From: Trinickia sp. Y13
GTDB taxonomy: Bacteria > Pseudomonadota > Gammaproteobacteria > Burkholderiales > Burkholderiaceae
Assembly (NCBI RefSeq): GCF_029522115.1
Contig: NZ_JAKWFK010000005.1
Location: 62,001-126,000, forward strand
Direction: 5' to 3'
Length of the DNA: 64,000 nucleotides
Within the stretch, counting starts at the first letter, position 1. Each line of letters starts with the position of its first letter. Both the position numbers and the translations under genes were made by a program. The notes below the pieces were generated by a model. It was not told the origin of the DNA. It did not search any database and saw only the letters and a program-made list of their open reading frames with translations. Positions 1 through 8,771 of this stretch are shown here, piece by piece.

Positions 1-222
1 CGCGCGGGCGGCGTCAAGCTATCGCGAAAGGGGGCGGGTCGGAACTCGCTGAAAAGGCGTCGGTTCGGCGCCGTCGTTAACATGAATTTAACGTGATGTT
101 TCTTGGCTATTAAGCACCGGAAACGCATTTGTTTCTATAGTTCCTCGCATGAACTGGGGGGATGCGGTGGGCGCGCCGCGGGCGCGGGAAGATTGGCGCG
201 CAACGTTTGGAAGGATCGCTTG

Positions 223-1125
223 ATGAAAGAGGCGTGCGTTTTGAACATTCCGCCATCGAAGACGGATCTCGGGTATCGAGCGTTTACCCTGCCCGACATC
301 GCTGCGGCTCATGGCCTATCCAAGGCGCTTGGCTGGCCGTACCGTCTGGAAGACTGGCAGTTTTCCGCCGAGACGGCGACAGGGTTCGTCGCCGAGGAAA
401 ACGGCGTCGTCATTGGTACCGCGCTGTATTGGAGGTTCGGCGCCGACCGAGCCTCTCTCGGTCACGTCATCGTGTCATCCGAGCACCAAGGCCGAGGGAT
501 CGGCCGCACGTTGATGGAGGCCGTTCTGGAAGCGTTGGGGCCACGTATCACATTCCTCCATGCAACCCCGGCCGGCCAACCGCTCTATGAAAAGTTGGGT
601 TTCAGCGTGTGCGGATCGTTGGGACAGTATCAAGGACACGTCGACAAGCCCCTCTCTGTCGCACTGCTCGACGGCGAGCAACTGCGTCCGGGCACTGCTA
701 TGGACTTCCCTCGTCTTATCGAACTGGTCCGCCGCGCTTCCGGCTTGGAGCGTGATGCGTTGTTATCCGCATTGCTCGAGTGCGGCGAAAGCGTCGTGCT
801 TGAACGCAATGGCGAGATCGTCGGGTGCTCGGTGCTGCGGCGCTTTGGCCGCGGCTATGTGATCGGGCCCGTGGTCGCGATTCGTTCGCGCGACGATGCC
901 CGTGCAAGGGCGTTGATCGGCTATTGGCTGACCCGACGGGAGGGCGACTTCGTTCGCATCGATGTCCCCGTGGGGACAAGCTTGACTGATTGGCTAGGCA
1001 GTCAGGGATTGAAGTGCGTAGACGTCTGCTCGAAGATGGTTCGCAACGCGCCTGCTGCGACGCACAGGGGTGTGCCCGATCCGCTCTGCAGACTGTACAG
1101 CCTCATCAGTCAGGCCATGTTGTAG
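223..1125 (+). CDS. GNAT N-acetyltransferase with a second GNAT-like domain
   Basis: Predicted 300-residue cytosolic acyl-CoA-dependent acetyltransferase; the substrate is unknown. The N-terminal half carries the GNAT acetyl-CoA loop (HQGRGIGRTLMEAV, about residues 90-103) followed by the usual LYEKLGF strand near residue 125. The C-terminal half (about 160-270) resembles the second GNAT-like domain of the Acetyltransf_18 type, so the protein is probably a two-domain fusion. I chose the ATG at 223 because AAGGA precedes it; an in-frame extension to 103 exists but looks non-coding (Gly/Arg-rich). It stands alone, so context does not suggest a substrate. Confidence 0.8.
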   Translation: MKEACVLNIPPSKTDLGYRAFTLPDIAAAHGLSKALGWPYRLEDWQFSAETATGFVAEENGVVIGTALYWRFGADRASLGHVIVSSEHQGRGIGRTLMEAVLEALGPRITFLHATPAGQPLYEKLGFSVCGSLGQYQGHVDKPLSVALLDGEQLRPGTAMDFPRLIELVRRASGLERDALLSALLECGESVVLERNGEIVGCSVLRRFGRGYVIGPVVAIRSRDDARARALIGYWLTRREGDFVRIDVPVGTSLTDWLGSQGLKCVDVCSKMVRNAPAATHRGVPDPLCRLYSLISQAML

Positions 1126-1494
1126 GCGGCGGCACGGGCGCCGTGGCGTGAATGGCGAGGCCAAAGCGCAGGAGCGATGCCGGGGCAGCGCAGGCAGCCC
1201 GCTGCCGGCTGCGATACGGGCCCGGCGCAATGGCCGATTCGAGCACGGGCCACGAACAGCATTTTCTTCTGTGCGGGGTGCGGCAAACAGTGACACAAGC
1301 CGACGGGTTGCCACTACGATCTAGCACTCAGCAAGCTGAGTCCGGCGATCGGGCTCCGTACGGCATCCGAGAATCACGCCTCCGGTGAGCTTCGCCCGCG
1401 GGCAGTCCCTGTCTGCGGGCACTTTTTTGGCGCGCCGCGCGGCGGATGCACCCTCGCGAATACAAGATCAATCACAAGAACCACAGACCATACG
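1126..1494. other. intergenic region with a possible terminator
   Basis: This 369-bp gap holds no convincing gene. A GCCCGC/GCGGGC inverted repeat (1394-1399 and 1415-1420) followed by six T residues (1423-1428) could be a weak intrinsic terminator in the rightward direction, but it lies far from the acetyltransferase stop. The remainder must hold the promoter of the chemoreceptor that starts at 1495; no clear sigma-70 or sigma-28 boxes stand out. Confidence 0.4.
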
Positions 1495-3288
1495 ATGCTA
1501 TCGTCCCTTCGCGCACGCGTCGTGCTTGCCTGCGTTGCCCTCGTCGTATTCTCCGTCGTTGCCAGCACGGCAACCGACTATTCGATTGCGAAGTCGAGCA
1601 TGGAGGCTGCGATCGAACATGAGTTGACCTCGTCCGCCAACGATCATGCAGCGGTCATCAGCGAGTGGATTGCGGGCAAGACGCAGATGATTTCATCGCT
1701 GCAGGACGTCGTGCTCACGGCGGACCCTCTGCCGATGCTGCAGCAGATCGCCGTCGCAGGGGGATTTTTCGACGTCGGCGTCGGCTACCCGAACAAGACG
1801 GCGAAATTCAACGACTGGCCAAACCCGCCTGCGAGCTACGATCCCACTAGCCGCCCCTGGTATCAAGCCGCGGTGCAATCGGGCAAACCCGTTGCGATTC
1901 CGTACGTGAGCACGAGCGGGGCGCTGCTGGTTGGCCTGGGCATTCCGGTGATCCGTGATGGTGTGGTGAAGGCCGTGCTCGATGGCAACATCCCGCTCGA
2001 CAGCGTGGTCGAGAACGTAAAGTCGATTCACCCGACGCCGGCAAGTTTCGGCATGCTGGTCGACCATAGCGGCCGCGTCATTGCGCATGCGGACCCCAAG
2101 CTTCGGCTTAAGCCGGTCACCGACATTGCGGCCGATTTTGCCGGGGTTAGCATAGCGTCGGCCGGCCCCGGAAGCGCACCGATGAAGCTCTCGGTCGACG
2201 GCAAGACGAAGCTGATGCGCGCGCAGCAAGTGCCGGGAACCGATTGGGATGTCGTGGTGGCGCTTGATGAGTCCGAAGCCACTACAGGCATGCGTTCGCT
2301 GCTTACCGGGTCGCTGGTTTCTCTGCTCGTTATCGTGGGCATCGCATCCGTCATAGGGGCCGCCATAACCACGACAGCGTTTCGCCGTCTGAGGCAGGTG
2401 TGCGAAGCGATGACGGAGATCGGCTCGGGCGAGGGAGACTTGACGCAGCGCCTGCCGGACGAGGGTAACGACGAAGTTGCCGACATCTCGCGTGCGTTCA
2501 ACCTGTTCGTGGGCAAACTCCAAAGCGTGATGCTGGAAATCCGCGGTGCGAGCGAATCGGTGCGTGCCGCGGCCAATGAAATTGCGGCGGCGAACCAGGA
2601 CTTGTCGGCGCGGACGGAATCGGCTGCGGCGAGTTTGCAGCAGACGGCTGCATCGATGGACGAGATTTCGGGCACCGTGGACCGATCGGCCGCAGCGACG
2701 CACCAAGCCGATGAGCGATCGGGTGCGGCGACGCAAATCGCTTCGCGCGGTGGCGAGATCGTGTCCGACGCGGTCGGCACGATGGGGCAGATCGAGGAGG
2801 CTTCGGGCAAGATCGGCGCGATCATCGGCACCATCGACGGCATTGCATTTCAGACGAACATTCTCGCGCTCAATGCGGCGGTGGAAGCGGCACGCGCGGG
2901 CGAGCAAGGCCGCGGCTTCGCGGTGGTCGCCCATGAGGTCCGCAGCCTCGCGCAGCGAAGTGCGCAGGCTGCGCGTGAAGTGAAGCAACTCGTGGAGGAG
3001 ACGGTGTCGCGCGTTGGCGCGGGATCGTCGCAAGTGCGTCGAGCCGGGGAAACGATGGGAGAGATCGTCGCCCATGCGGTCGATGTTCAAGCGGTTATCT
3101 CGGGCATCGCGCGTGCCACGGCGGAGCAGACGCGCGGGATTCAAGAGGTCAATCGTGCGGTGATGCACCTCGATGCGATGGTGCAGCAGAACGCGGCGCT
3201 GGTGGAAGAATCGGCTGCCGCTTCGGCAGCGTTGCAAACGCAGGCGCACGCGCTGGCGTCGACTGTTGGAAGGTTCAAGCTCGACTGA
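1495..3288 (+). CDS. methyl-accepting chemotaxis protein with dCache sensor
   Basis: A 597-residue transmembrane chemoreceptor. An N-terminal membrane segment (about 8-28) is followed by a periplasmic dCache-type region (about 35-275) with the typical [16 protein letters not shown] stretch that binds small ligands such as amino or organic acids. A second membrane helix (about 265-290), a HAMP domain (about 295-345) and the cytoplasmic signalling domain follow. The hairpin tip is recognisable as [21 protein letters not shown]. There is no CheR-tethering pentapeptide at the C-terminus. It lies alone, 8 kb from the chemosensory operon, and the ligand cannot be read from sequence. Confidence 0.92.
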   Translation: MLSSLRARVVLACVALVVFSVVASTATDYSIAKSSMEAAIEHELTSSANDHAAVISEWIAGKTQMISSLQDVVLTADPLPMLQQIAVAGGFFDVGVGYPNKTAKFNDWPNPPASYDPTSRPWYQAAVQSGKPVAIPYVSTSGALLVGLGIPVIRDGVVKAVLDGNIPLDSVVENVKSIHPTPASFGMLVDHSGRVIAHADPKLRLKPVTDIAADFAGVSIASAGPGSAPMKLSVDGKTKLMRAQQVPGTDWDVVVALDESEATTGMRSLLTGSLVSLLVIVGIASVIGAAITTTAFRRLRQVCEAMTEIGSGEGDLTQRLPDEGNDEVADISRAFNLFVGKLQSVMLEIRGASESVRAAANEIAAANQDLSARTESAAASLQQTAASMDEISGTVDRSAAATHQADERSGAATQIASRGGEIVSDAVGTMGQIEEASGKIGAIIGTIDGIAFQTNILALNAAVEAARAGEQGRGFAVVAHEVRSLAQRSAQAAREVKQLVEETVSRVGAGSSQVRRAGETMGEIVAHAVDVQAVISGIARATAEQTRGIQEVNRAVMHLDAMVQQNAALVEESAAASAALQTQAHALASTVGRFKLD

Positions 3289-3479
3289 GCATGCAGGCGG
3301 GGCATGGCGCTCGGCTTGCCATGCACCAGATTATTCGCCCGATCCCACTAGTCAATTCGCCCTAGGCCGCTTTATCGCAGCCATGCCCACTCCTATATTC
3401 CGTCTGGTTGCCGGCCGAGCACTGCATGTCAGTCACGGCGCCGGTTCCGATCAACAAGGCGAGTTTCGCGAAGGGAAGC

Positions 3480-4229
3480 ATGATGAGCAAGCTTACAGGG
3501 AAGGTAGCTGTTGTCACGGGCGCGTCCAAAGGCATCGGCGCCGCTATTGCGAAGGCGCTCGCGGCCGAAGGGGCTTCGGTCGTGGTCAATTACGCCAGCA
3601 GCAAGGCCGGGGCAGATGCCGTCGTATCCGCGATCACGGCGGCCGGAGGCAATGCGGTGGCCGTCGGTGGCGATGTATCGAAGGCTGCCGATGCGCAAGG
3701 TATCGTCGATGCGGCGATCGAAACCTATGGCCGCCTCGACATCCTCGTCAACAACTCCGGCGTTTATGAGTTCGCACCGATCGAGGCGATCACCGAAGCA
3801 CACTACCGCAAGCAATTCGATACGAACGTGCTCGGCGTGCTGCTCACCACTCAGGCCGCGGTCAAGCATCTCGGGGAGGGCGCAAGCATCATCAACGTCA
3901 GTTCCGTCGCATCGACCATTACGCCGCCCGAGAGCGCTGTCTACAGCGGCACGAAAGGCGCCGTGGATGCGATCACGGGTGTGCTCGCGCGCGAGTTGGG
4001 CCCGAAGAAGATACGCGTGAATGCGATCAACCCTGGCATGATCGTGACCGAGGGCACGCGAAGCGCCGGCGTGATCGGATCGGACATGGAGCAGTTCATG
4101 GTTAGCCAGACGCCGCTAGGCCGCGTGGGGCAACCGGACGATATCGCGTCGGCCGTGGTGTTCCTCGCGTCGGACGATGCAAGGTGGCTCACGGGCGAAC
4201 ACATCGTCGCCAGCGGCGGCATGCGATAA
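3480..4229 (+). CDS. short-chain dehydrogenase/reductase (SDR)
   Basis: Classical SDR of 249 residues, predicted NAD(P)-dependent oxidoreductase. It shows the TGASKGIG nucleotide-binding loop near residue 14, the NNSG motif near 90, the catalytic Ser in INVSSVAS and the YxxxK pair (YSGTKG) near 155, then the NPG motif. Length matches FabG/glucose-dehydrogenase-like SDRs. Two ATGs lie in tandem at 3480 and 3483 behind AAGGGAAG; either could be used, and an upstream ATG at 3426 is less likely. No operon partner is present, so the substrate is unknown. Confidence 0.88.
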   Translation: MMSKLTGKVAVVTGASKGIGAAIAKALAAEGASVVVNYASSKAGADAVVSAITAAGGNAVAVGGDVSKAADAQGIVDAAIETYGRLDILVNNSGVYEFAPIEAITEAHYRKQFDTNVLGVLLTTQAAVKHLGEGASIINVSSVASTITPPESAVYSGTKGAVDAITGVLARELGPKKIRVNAINPGMIVTEGTRSAGVIGSDMEQFMVSQTPLGRVGQPDDIASAVVFLASDDARWLTGEHIVASGGMR

Positions 4230-4322
4230 GGCTAAACCCGTGGCGGCGCCGATCTCGAAGTCGTGCCGCGTCTTGTACGAGACGCTCACGAGCTGAGTTT
4301 TCCAGCGGGAAGGTAACGGGAT

Positions 4323-5075
4323 TCAACTGCCGGGGGCTGCGCACGCCAGCATCGGCAAACAGTGCGCACCCAGCTCGGCAAAAATCGTGTGAACTTGAAC
4401 GCCGTCCGCACCGGCGCCGAGGGCGGCGCGCACATCGGCGCCCGTGCGAATGCCCCCTACGGCGATCAACGCCGATCGGCCGTCCAGGTGCGCAGCCAAC
4501 GCATGCAGCCGCTCGATGCGGGCGGGGTCCTCCGGCAGCACCGCGATCACCGCGTCGAACCCCGCATCGACGGCCGCTTCTGCGAGCAACAGCGGAAACT
4601 CGCCGGTTTCACCAAGCGGCAGTTTCAGCGCAAGCCCGACGTGTCGATGCCCACCGGCGGCGCTGCGCTCTCGCTCTGCGGCGACAGCAGCGAATGCGCG
4701 CAGGAGGAAGGTCCAGTGCTCATAAGCCAGCAGCGGGCGGTATCGGCGTGCGCTCAAATTGAAGCTCACATAATCGGCTGCGGCCCAACTTTCGCATAGG
4801 CCGCGCGTCCATTCCGCCGCGAGCGCTTCGGGTGCTGCAGCCTGCATGCCAAGACCGATGCCGATGCGTGTCGTGCCTCGGTTGCGCGGAGGCAGTGCCG
4901 CCAAGCGCGCCGCGAGCGCGCGTGCGCCCTCATGGCTGCCCGGTTCCGGGTTTGGCGTAACCGTACCGAATTCGACACTGCCGAAGCCGATGGCGAGCAA
5001 CTCGGCAGCCCGCGCTCCGAGCTTATCGATTCCGCCGGCTAATCCTAGCCGGCTCGGCCATCGGTTCGCACTCAT
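4323..5075 (-). CDS. short dihydroorotate dehydrogenase-like flavoprotein, last gene of the pqqE operon
   Basis: A 250-residue TIM-barrel protein related to class 2 dihydroorotate dehydrogenases. Recognisable blocks are GLAGGIDKLGARA near residue 11, FGSVEFGTVTPNPEPG near 30, FNLSA (equivalent of the NxSxPN active-site loop) near 107, and the FMN-phosphate motif VGGIRTGADV with GADGVQVHT near 215-232. It is about 85 residues shorter than true PyrD2 and lacks the N-terminal membrane helix. The SPNT part of the active-site loop is replaced, so a role in pyrimidine synthesis is unlikely. Its ATG overlaps the stop of the aminotransferase gene (ATGA), placing it at the end of the pqqE operon. I infer a flavin-dependent redox step in that pathway. 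Confidence 0.78.
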   Translation of the reverse strand: MSANRWPSRLGLAGGIDKLGARAAELLAIGFGSVEFGTVTPNPEPGSHEGARALAARLAALPPRNRGTTRIGIGLGMQAAAPEALAAEWTRGLCESWAAADYVSFNLSARRYRPLLAYEHWTFLLRAFAAVAAERERSAAGGHRHVGLALKLPLGETGEFPLLLAEAAVDAGFDAVIAVLPEDPARIERLHALAAHLDGRSALIAVGGIRTGADVRAALGAGADGVQVHTIFAELGAHCLPMLACAAPGS

Positions 5076-6202
5076 CCGTACCGCCTTGCGAATTGCGTCA
5101 TGAAACGGATCAATGCGTCGACGCCCGCTTCCGGCATGGCGTTGTAGAGGCTCGCACGCAGTCCGCCGACGTGAGGGTGGCCGCGCAGATGAGCGAGTCC
5201 CGCACGTTCTGCTTCATCGAGAAAATGATCGGTCAGTGTGTGGTTGGCGAGATGGAATCGGGCGTTGGTTATCGAGCGATGCCCTGGCGCGACCGGAGCG
5301 ATGTAAAAGCCGTTGCTCGCGTCGATCGTCCGATACAGAGACGCGGCCTTGCGCCGGTTGACCTCGCCCATTGCCGTCAATCCGCCGCATTGCTCGATCC
5401 ACTCGAAGACCAAGCCCGCAATGAGAATGGCGAGCGTCGGCGGCGTATTCACACAGCTTCCCTGCGCTGCCTGTATGCCGTAATGCAACGGCGAGGGCGC
5501 GGCCGTTGCAGGGCGCTGCAACAGATCTTCTCGAACGATGACGATGGTGAGGCCCGCCGGGCCGATGTTCTTCTGGGCGCTGGCATAGACCAGCCCGAAC
5601 TTCGCGATGTCGAGCGGCGCGCTCAATATGCACGAGGTCGCGTCGGCGACGAGCGGAACCTCGCCTGTATCGGGCAATGCGGGGTAAGCGACGCCATCGA
5701 CGGTTTCATTCGCCGTGATATGGCAATAGGCGGCATCGTGCGGCAGATGCCACCCGGAGAGCGAAGGCGCCGCGAGCGCTGTGCTGCCGGCATGCCTTGC
5801 CGCCACTGTCACGTTCGCATGACGGCGCGCCTCTTGCATCGCGCGGCGCGACCAGTAGCCGGAATCCGCATAGGCGGCGCGTCCCAATCCCGCCGCGGGA
5901 TCGAGCAGGTTCATCGGCACTGCCGCGAATTGATGCATCGCGCCGCCCGCGAGAAACAGCACGCGGTAGTGCTCCGGCACTTGGAGCAGCCGGATGAGAC
6001 GCGTCTGCGCGTCTGCCAGCGCTTCGCGGAAATGGTCGCCGGTGAAGGGCCGTTCGATGGCGGCCGCCCCATGCGCATCGCGGCGAAACAAGGTTTCGCT
6101 CGCTCGCGCGAGCACCGCGTCGGGCAGACGCGAAGGGCCGGCGGCGAAGCTCCAGGCCGCGTCGTTTTGCGCGACGCCCCGGCAGGGCGGGTTCGCAATC
6201 AT
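5072..6202 (-). CDS. SerC-like PLP aminotransferase in the pqqE operon
   Basis: A 376-residue fold-type I PLP enzyme of the phosphoserine aminotransferase family. Seen blocks: FAAGPSRLPDAVL at the N-terminus, FLAGGAMHQFAAVPMN near 80, ADATSCILSAPLD, and YASAQKNIGPAGLTIV, where the Lys should bind PLP. Length is normal for SerC. The housekeeping serC of Burkholderiales normally sits with gyrA, pheA and aro genes, so I infer this is a paralogue recruited to the pqqE locus. The start at 6202 follows the stop of the membrane-protein gene by 5 bp, and its stop overlaps the next start, indicating translational coupling. The true substrate is unknown. Confidence 0.85.
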   Translation of the reverse strand: MIANPPCRGVAQNDAAWSFAAGPSRLPDAVLARASETLFRRDAHGAAAIERPFTGDHFREALADAQTRLIRLLQVPEHYRVLFLAGGAMHQFAAVPMNLLDPAAGLGRAAYADSGYWSRRAMQEARRHANVTVAARHAGSTALAAPSLSGWHLPHDAAYCHITANETVDGVAYPALPDTGEVPLVADATSCILSAPLDIAKFGLVYASAQKNIGPAGLTIVIVREDLLQRPATAAPSPLHYGIQAAQGSCVNTPPTLAILIAGLVFEWIEQCGGLTAMGEVNRRKAASLYRTIDASNGFYIAPVAPGHRSITNARFHLANHTLTDHFLDEAERAGLAHLRGHPHVGGLRASLYNAMPEAGVDALIRFMTQFARRYG

Positions 6203-6207
6203 GCTCG

Positions 6208-6705
6208 TCAACCCGCAGCGATGCCGCCATGCGCGCTCGCAGCCATGAACAGCAGCAGCGGGATCGACAGCATCGTGTTGGTGCGCGAGGACAGATGCGT
6301 GATGCGCGCGCAGCGCAGGCGCTCGTCGATCGCCGCGGGTTTGAGCCCGAGCACCTTTTGTTGATGCGGCCAGAGCACGAGCCACACGTTTGCCATCATC
6401 AACGTGCCGAGATACATGCCGATGCCGATCGGCGCGAGGCCGGCGTGCAGCGAGAGCGCGCCTGGAAGCCACCCCCGGCGCCAAAGCATCAGTATGCCCG
6501 CCGACCACGCGATGACCGAAGCCCAGCGGAAGATGCCGTGCTCGCGATTGAGTAGCGCTTGAAAGCGAGGGCTTTGGTCGTCGCTCAAATCCGAGCGCAG
6601 CAGCGGCCGCCAACTCGGGCGTTGAATCACGCTGGAGTAGTTGTGGCCGACCCAAATGATGCCCGCAATGAAATGCGTCCAGCGCAGAAGAAGATCGATC
6701 GTCAT
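6208..6705 (-). CDS. PuuD-like (urate oxidase N-terminal type) membrane protein
   Basis: A 165-residue membrane protein with about four transmembrane helices. The start reads LLLRWTHFIAGIIWVGHNY, the His-rich first helix typical of the Urate_ox_N/PuuD family; further His residues occur in NREHGIF, LWPHQQ and ITHLSS. Full PuuD urate hydroxylases also carry a C-terminal cytochrome c domain; this protein ends after the membrane region and has no CXXCH motif. The His pattern would suit heme coordination (inference). It lies between the 31-residue peptide gene and the SerC-like gene on the same strand with short spacing, so it probably belongs to the pqqE pathway, for example as an electron acceptor or membrane redox partner. 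Confidence 0.8.
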   Translation of the reverse strand: MTIDLLLRWTHFIAGIIWVGHNYSSVIQRPSWRPLLRSDLSDDQSPRFQALLNREHGIFRWASVIAWSAGILMLWRRGWLPGALSLHAGLAPIGIGMYLGTLMMANVWLVLWPHQQKVLGLKPAAIDERLRCARITHLSSRTNTMLSIPLLLFMAASAHGGIAAG

Positions 6706-6716
6706 TGCGTTCTGCC

Positions 6717-6812
6717 TCAAGTCATCAAGAGCCGCGCGATGGCGACGAGCACGGCGCAGAGCAACGCGCCCAGCACGATCGTGCCGGTGGCGGTGTCGTA
6801 AGGATGGCGCAT
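6717..6812 (-). CDS. 31-residue single-span membrane peptide abutting pqqE
   Basis: This small gene was found by reading the gap after pqqE. Its ATG (6812-6810) follows immediately after the pqqE TGA (6815-6813), and GGAGG lies in the last pqqE codons at suitable spacing. The product begins MRHPYDTATGT and then has one hydrophobic helix (IVLGALLCAVLVAIARLL), ending MT. The stop lies 11 bp before the PuuD-like start. The arrangement suggests a real translationally coupled micro-membrane protein, perhaps a subunit of the PuuD-like protein. No family is recognised; size makes chance a real alternative. Confidence 0.55.
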   Translation of the reverse strand: MRHPYDTATGTIVLGALLCAVLVAIARLLMT

Positions 6813-7958
6813 TCAATCCTCCATGAAAGCCGTGGACACGCCGTTGCCGCTGCGCTTGATGAGCGGCTTGCGAAACCGCAGCGGCTGCGTCGCTTGGCTC
6901 GCGGCCTGTTGCACGAGATGATGATGCGGCGAGCGGCTGCAGGCCGGATCGGTATTGGCCGCATCGCCCGTGAGCAGGAATGCCTGACAGCGGCAGCCGC
7001 CGAAATCCTTTTCCTTTTCGGAGCATGAAAGGCACGGCTCGCGCATCCAATCGAGTCCGCGATAACGGCGAAACAGTTCGGATTCGTGCCAGAGCCACGA
7101 CAGCGGTTTCTCGCGCACGGATTCGAATACGAGCCCCGGGATCACGCGCGCTTCCTGGCAGGGCATGGCGACGCCGTCGGGGGCGATGGTCAGATGGATC
7201 GCACCCCAACCGTTCATGCATGCTTTGGGACGGCTCTCGTAATAGTCGGGGATGACGAAATAGATCGTCATGCGCTCGCCCAATTTGTCACGCCAGCGTC
7301 GAATCGTCGCCTCGGCTTCTCGCACCTGCTCGAGCGTGGGCATCAGCTCGTCGCGATTGAGCAGCGCCCAGTTGTAGTACTGGATATTGGCGAACTCGAT
7401 GTATTCCACGCCGATATCGGCCGCAAATTCGCAGACCGCATCGATCTCGCCGATGTTCTGCCGGCCCACCGGCATGTTCAGTACCATGGGCAGGCCGTGC
7501 GCCTTGATGCGACGCGCGGCTTCGAGCTTGTGCGCGTGCGCCTTCGCGCCGACCAACTCGTCGTTCAGTTGCGGCCGCATCGCTTGCAGCGATAGCTGAA
7601 CCTGCTTCAGGCCGGCTTGCTTGAGTGCGATCATGCGCTGCTCGGTCAGCCCGATGCCGGAGGTGATGAGGTTCGTGTAGAAGCCGATCGAGTCGGCGTA
7701 GGCGACGAGCTCCTCCAAATCGTCTCGCTCCAGCGGTTCACCGCCAGAGAAACCGAGCTGCAACGCGCCCAACGCGCGAGCGTCGCGCAGGACGTCTTTC
7801 CACTCCTGCGTCGAGAGTTCGCGCTTCGCGTAGTCTTTGAAATTGAGCGGATTGTTGCACCACGAGCATTTCAATGGGCAGCGGTAGGTCAATTCGAGCG
7901 TGAGCCACAGGGGCTGGCCTTGACCGTCGAGGCTGATTCCGTGCGATTCCTTAGGCAT
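6813..7958 (-). CDS. pqqE: PqqE radical SAM/SPASM peptide cyclase
   Basis: A 381-residue radical SAM enzyme. In PQQ synthesis PqqE forms the Glu-Tyr carbon-carbon bond within PqqA bound to PqqD. The radical SAM cluster motif is CPLKCSWC near residue 28, preceded by LELTYR, with SGGEP near 70. The C-terminal SPASM region is complete and canonical: ACMNGWGAIHL, PCQEA, EPCLSCSEKEKDFGGCRCQAF and LTGDAANTDPAC. Length equals that of characterised PqqE. The start is supported by GGAGAGAGGAAAC upstream. Unlike usual pqqABCDE order it is separated from pqqA/pqqD by a two-component system on the opposite strand and heads a five-gene operon. Confidence 0.93.
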   Translation of the reverse strand: MPKESHGISLDGQGQPLWLTLELTYRCPLKCSWCNNPLNFKDYAKRELSTQEWKDVLRDARALGALQLGFSGGEPLERDDLEELVAYADSIGFYTNLITSGIGLTEQRMIALKQAGLKQVQLSLQAMRPQLNDELVGAKAHAHKLEAARRIKAHGLPMVLNMPVGRQNIGEIDAVCEFAADIGVEYIEFANIQYYNWALLNRDELMPTLEQVREAEATIRRWRDKLGERMTIYFVIPDYYESRPKACMNGWGAIHLTIAPDGVAMPCQEARVIPGLVFESVREKPLSWLWHESELFRRYRGLDWMREPCLSCSEKEKDFGGCRCQAFLLTGDAANTDPACSRSPHHHLVQQAASQATQPLRFRKPLIKRSGNGVSTAFMED

Positions 7959-8090
7959 AGCCGTTTCCTCTCTCCTCCATCAGGCGGTGCGATGCGCCCG
8001 CCCCTTTGGACATATTTTTGGCTCATGCCGCGAGCGCGGCGACGCGAATCGATGGAGAACGTACTCGCGGTTTCGGGTAATGCGGCCTCG

Positions 8091-8107
8091 TGATTTTCAT
8101 GAGCGTG
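8091..8107. promoter_or_regulatory. palindrome upstream of pqqE, shared with pqqA promoter
   Basis: The sequence CTCGTGA-TTT-TCATGAG (8088-8104) is a near-perfect 7-bp inverted repeat with a 3-bp spacer, about 130 bp upstream of pqqE. The block TGATTTTCATGAGC recurs exactly upstream of pqqA at 10371-10384. A dimeric regulator, plausibly the NarL-type response regulator encoded between the two sites, would fit. Confidence 0.5.
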
Positions 8108-8123
8108 CGGGGCGGCGGCTGCG

Positions 8124-8771
8124 TCACGCCTCGATCAACCCGGCGCGCATGGCGATGACCGCCAGTTCGGCGGCGTTACTCGCGTTGAGCTTCTGCTTGA
8201 TGTGATAAAGATGCGTGCCGACCGTGCTCGCGCTCAAGTGAAAGTCCGAAGCGACTTCGTTGACCGAGCGGCCCTGCGCCAGTTGCAAGAAAACAGAGAA
8301 CTCCTTGTCGGTCAAGGCTTGGGCTGGATGCGCGGCGCCGGAGAGCTGGGTCAACGCCACCTGCTGCGCGAGTTCGGGATCGAGATAGCGCCGATCTTGC
8401 CCGACGAGCCGCACGGCCTGAATCAATTCTTGCGGCAAGCACCGCTTGCACAGATAGCCGGCAGCGCCCGCCTTTAGCGCCCGCACGGGAATCACGGCAT
8501 CGTGATGGGCCGACAGCATCAGCACGCGCGCCGCGGGATGATGGGCGCGCAGCCGTTCAAGCGCGGCAAGACCGCCGATGCCCGGCATCGACACGTCCAT
8601 CGTCAATACATCGGGCCGGAGTTCATCGTAAAGACGCAACGCTTGTTCACCGCTTTCGGCTTCCCCCAGCACGGTGGCTCCCGCCCCTTCGAGCAGCAAG
8701 CGAAAGCCCATGCGGACCATAGCGTGATCATCGGCCAACAGTACGCTGAGACCAGCGAGAGAGGGATTCAT
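8124..8771 (-). CDS. NarL/LuxR-family response regulator
   Basis: A 215-residue response regulator. The receiver domain has the acidic pair DD at 14-15, phosphoacceptor Asp59 in LTMDVSMPG, and the conserved Lys in LCKRC near 110. A LuxR-type helix-turn-helix follows at about 150-210 (TDKEFSVFLQLAQGRSVNEVA, HLSASTVGTHLYHIKQKL). Its start overlaps the kinase stop by 4 bp, so the two form one transcription unit reading toward pqqE. By position it likely controls the pqq genes, as NarL-type systems do for PQQ-dependent alcohol oxidation in other proteobacteria (known for ExaE/ErbR and FlhR types). The signal is unknown. Confidence 0.9.
   Translation of the reverse strand: MNPSLAGLSVLLADDHAMVRMGFRLLLEGAGATVLGEAESGEQALRLYDELRPDVLTMDVSMPGIGGLAALERLRAHHPAARVLMLSAHHDAVIPVRALKAGAAGYLCKRCLPQELIQAVRLVGQDRRYLDPELAQQVALTQLSGAAHPAQALTDKEFSVFLQLAQGRSVNEVASDFHLSASTVGTHLYHIKQKLNASNAAELAVIAMRAGLIEA

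Noticed and set aside
1693-3249. Leftward 518-codon open frame antisense to the chemoreceptor
   Set aside because: Arg/His-rich shadow of a gene with clear domain order.
4323-5075. Housekeeping pyrD
   Set aside because: Too short for PyrD2, altered active-site loop, and location in the pqqE operon.
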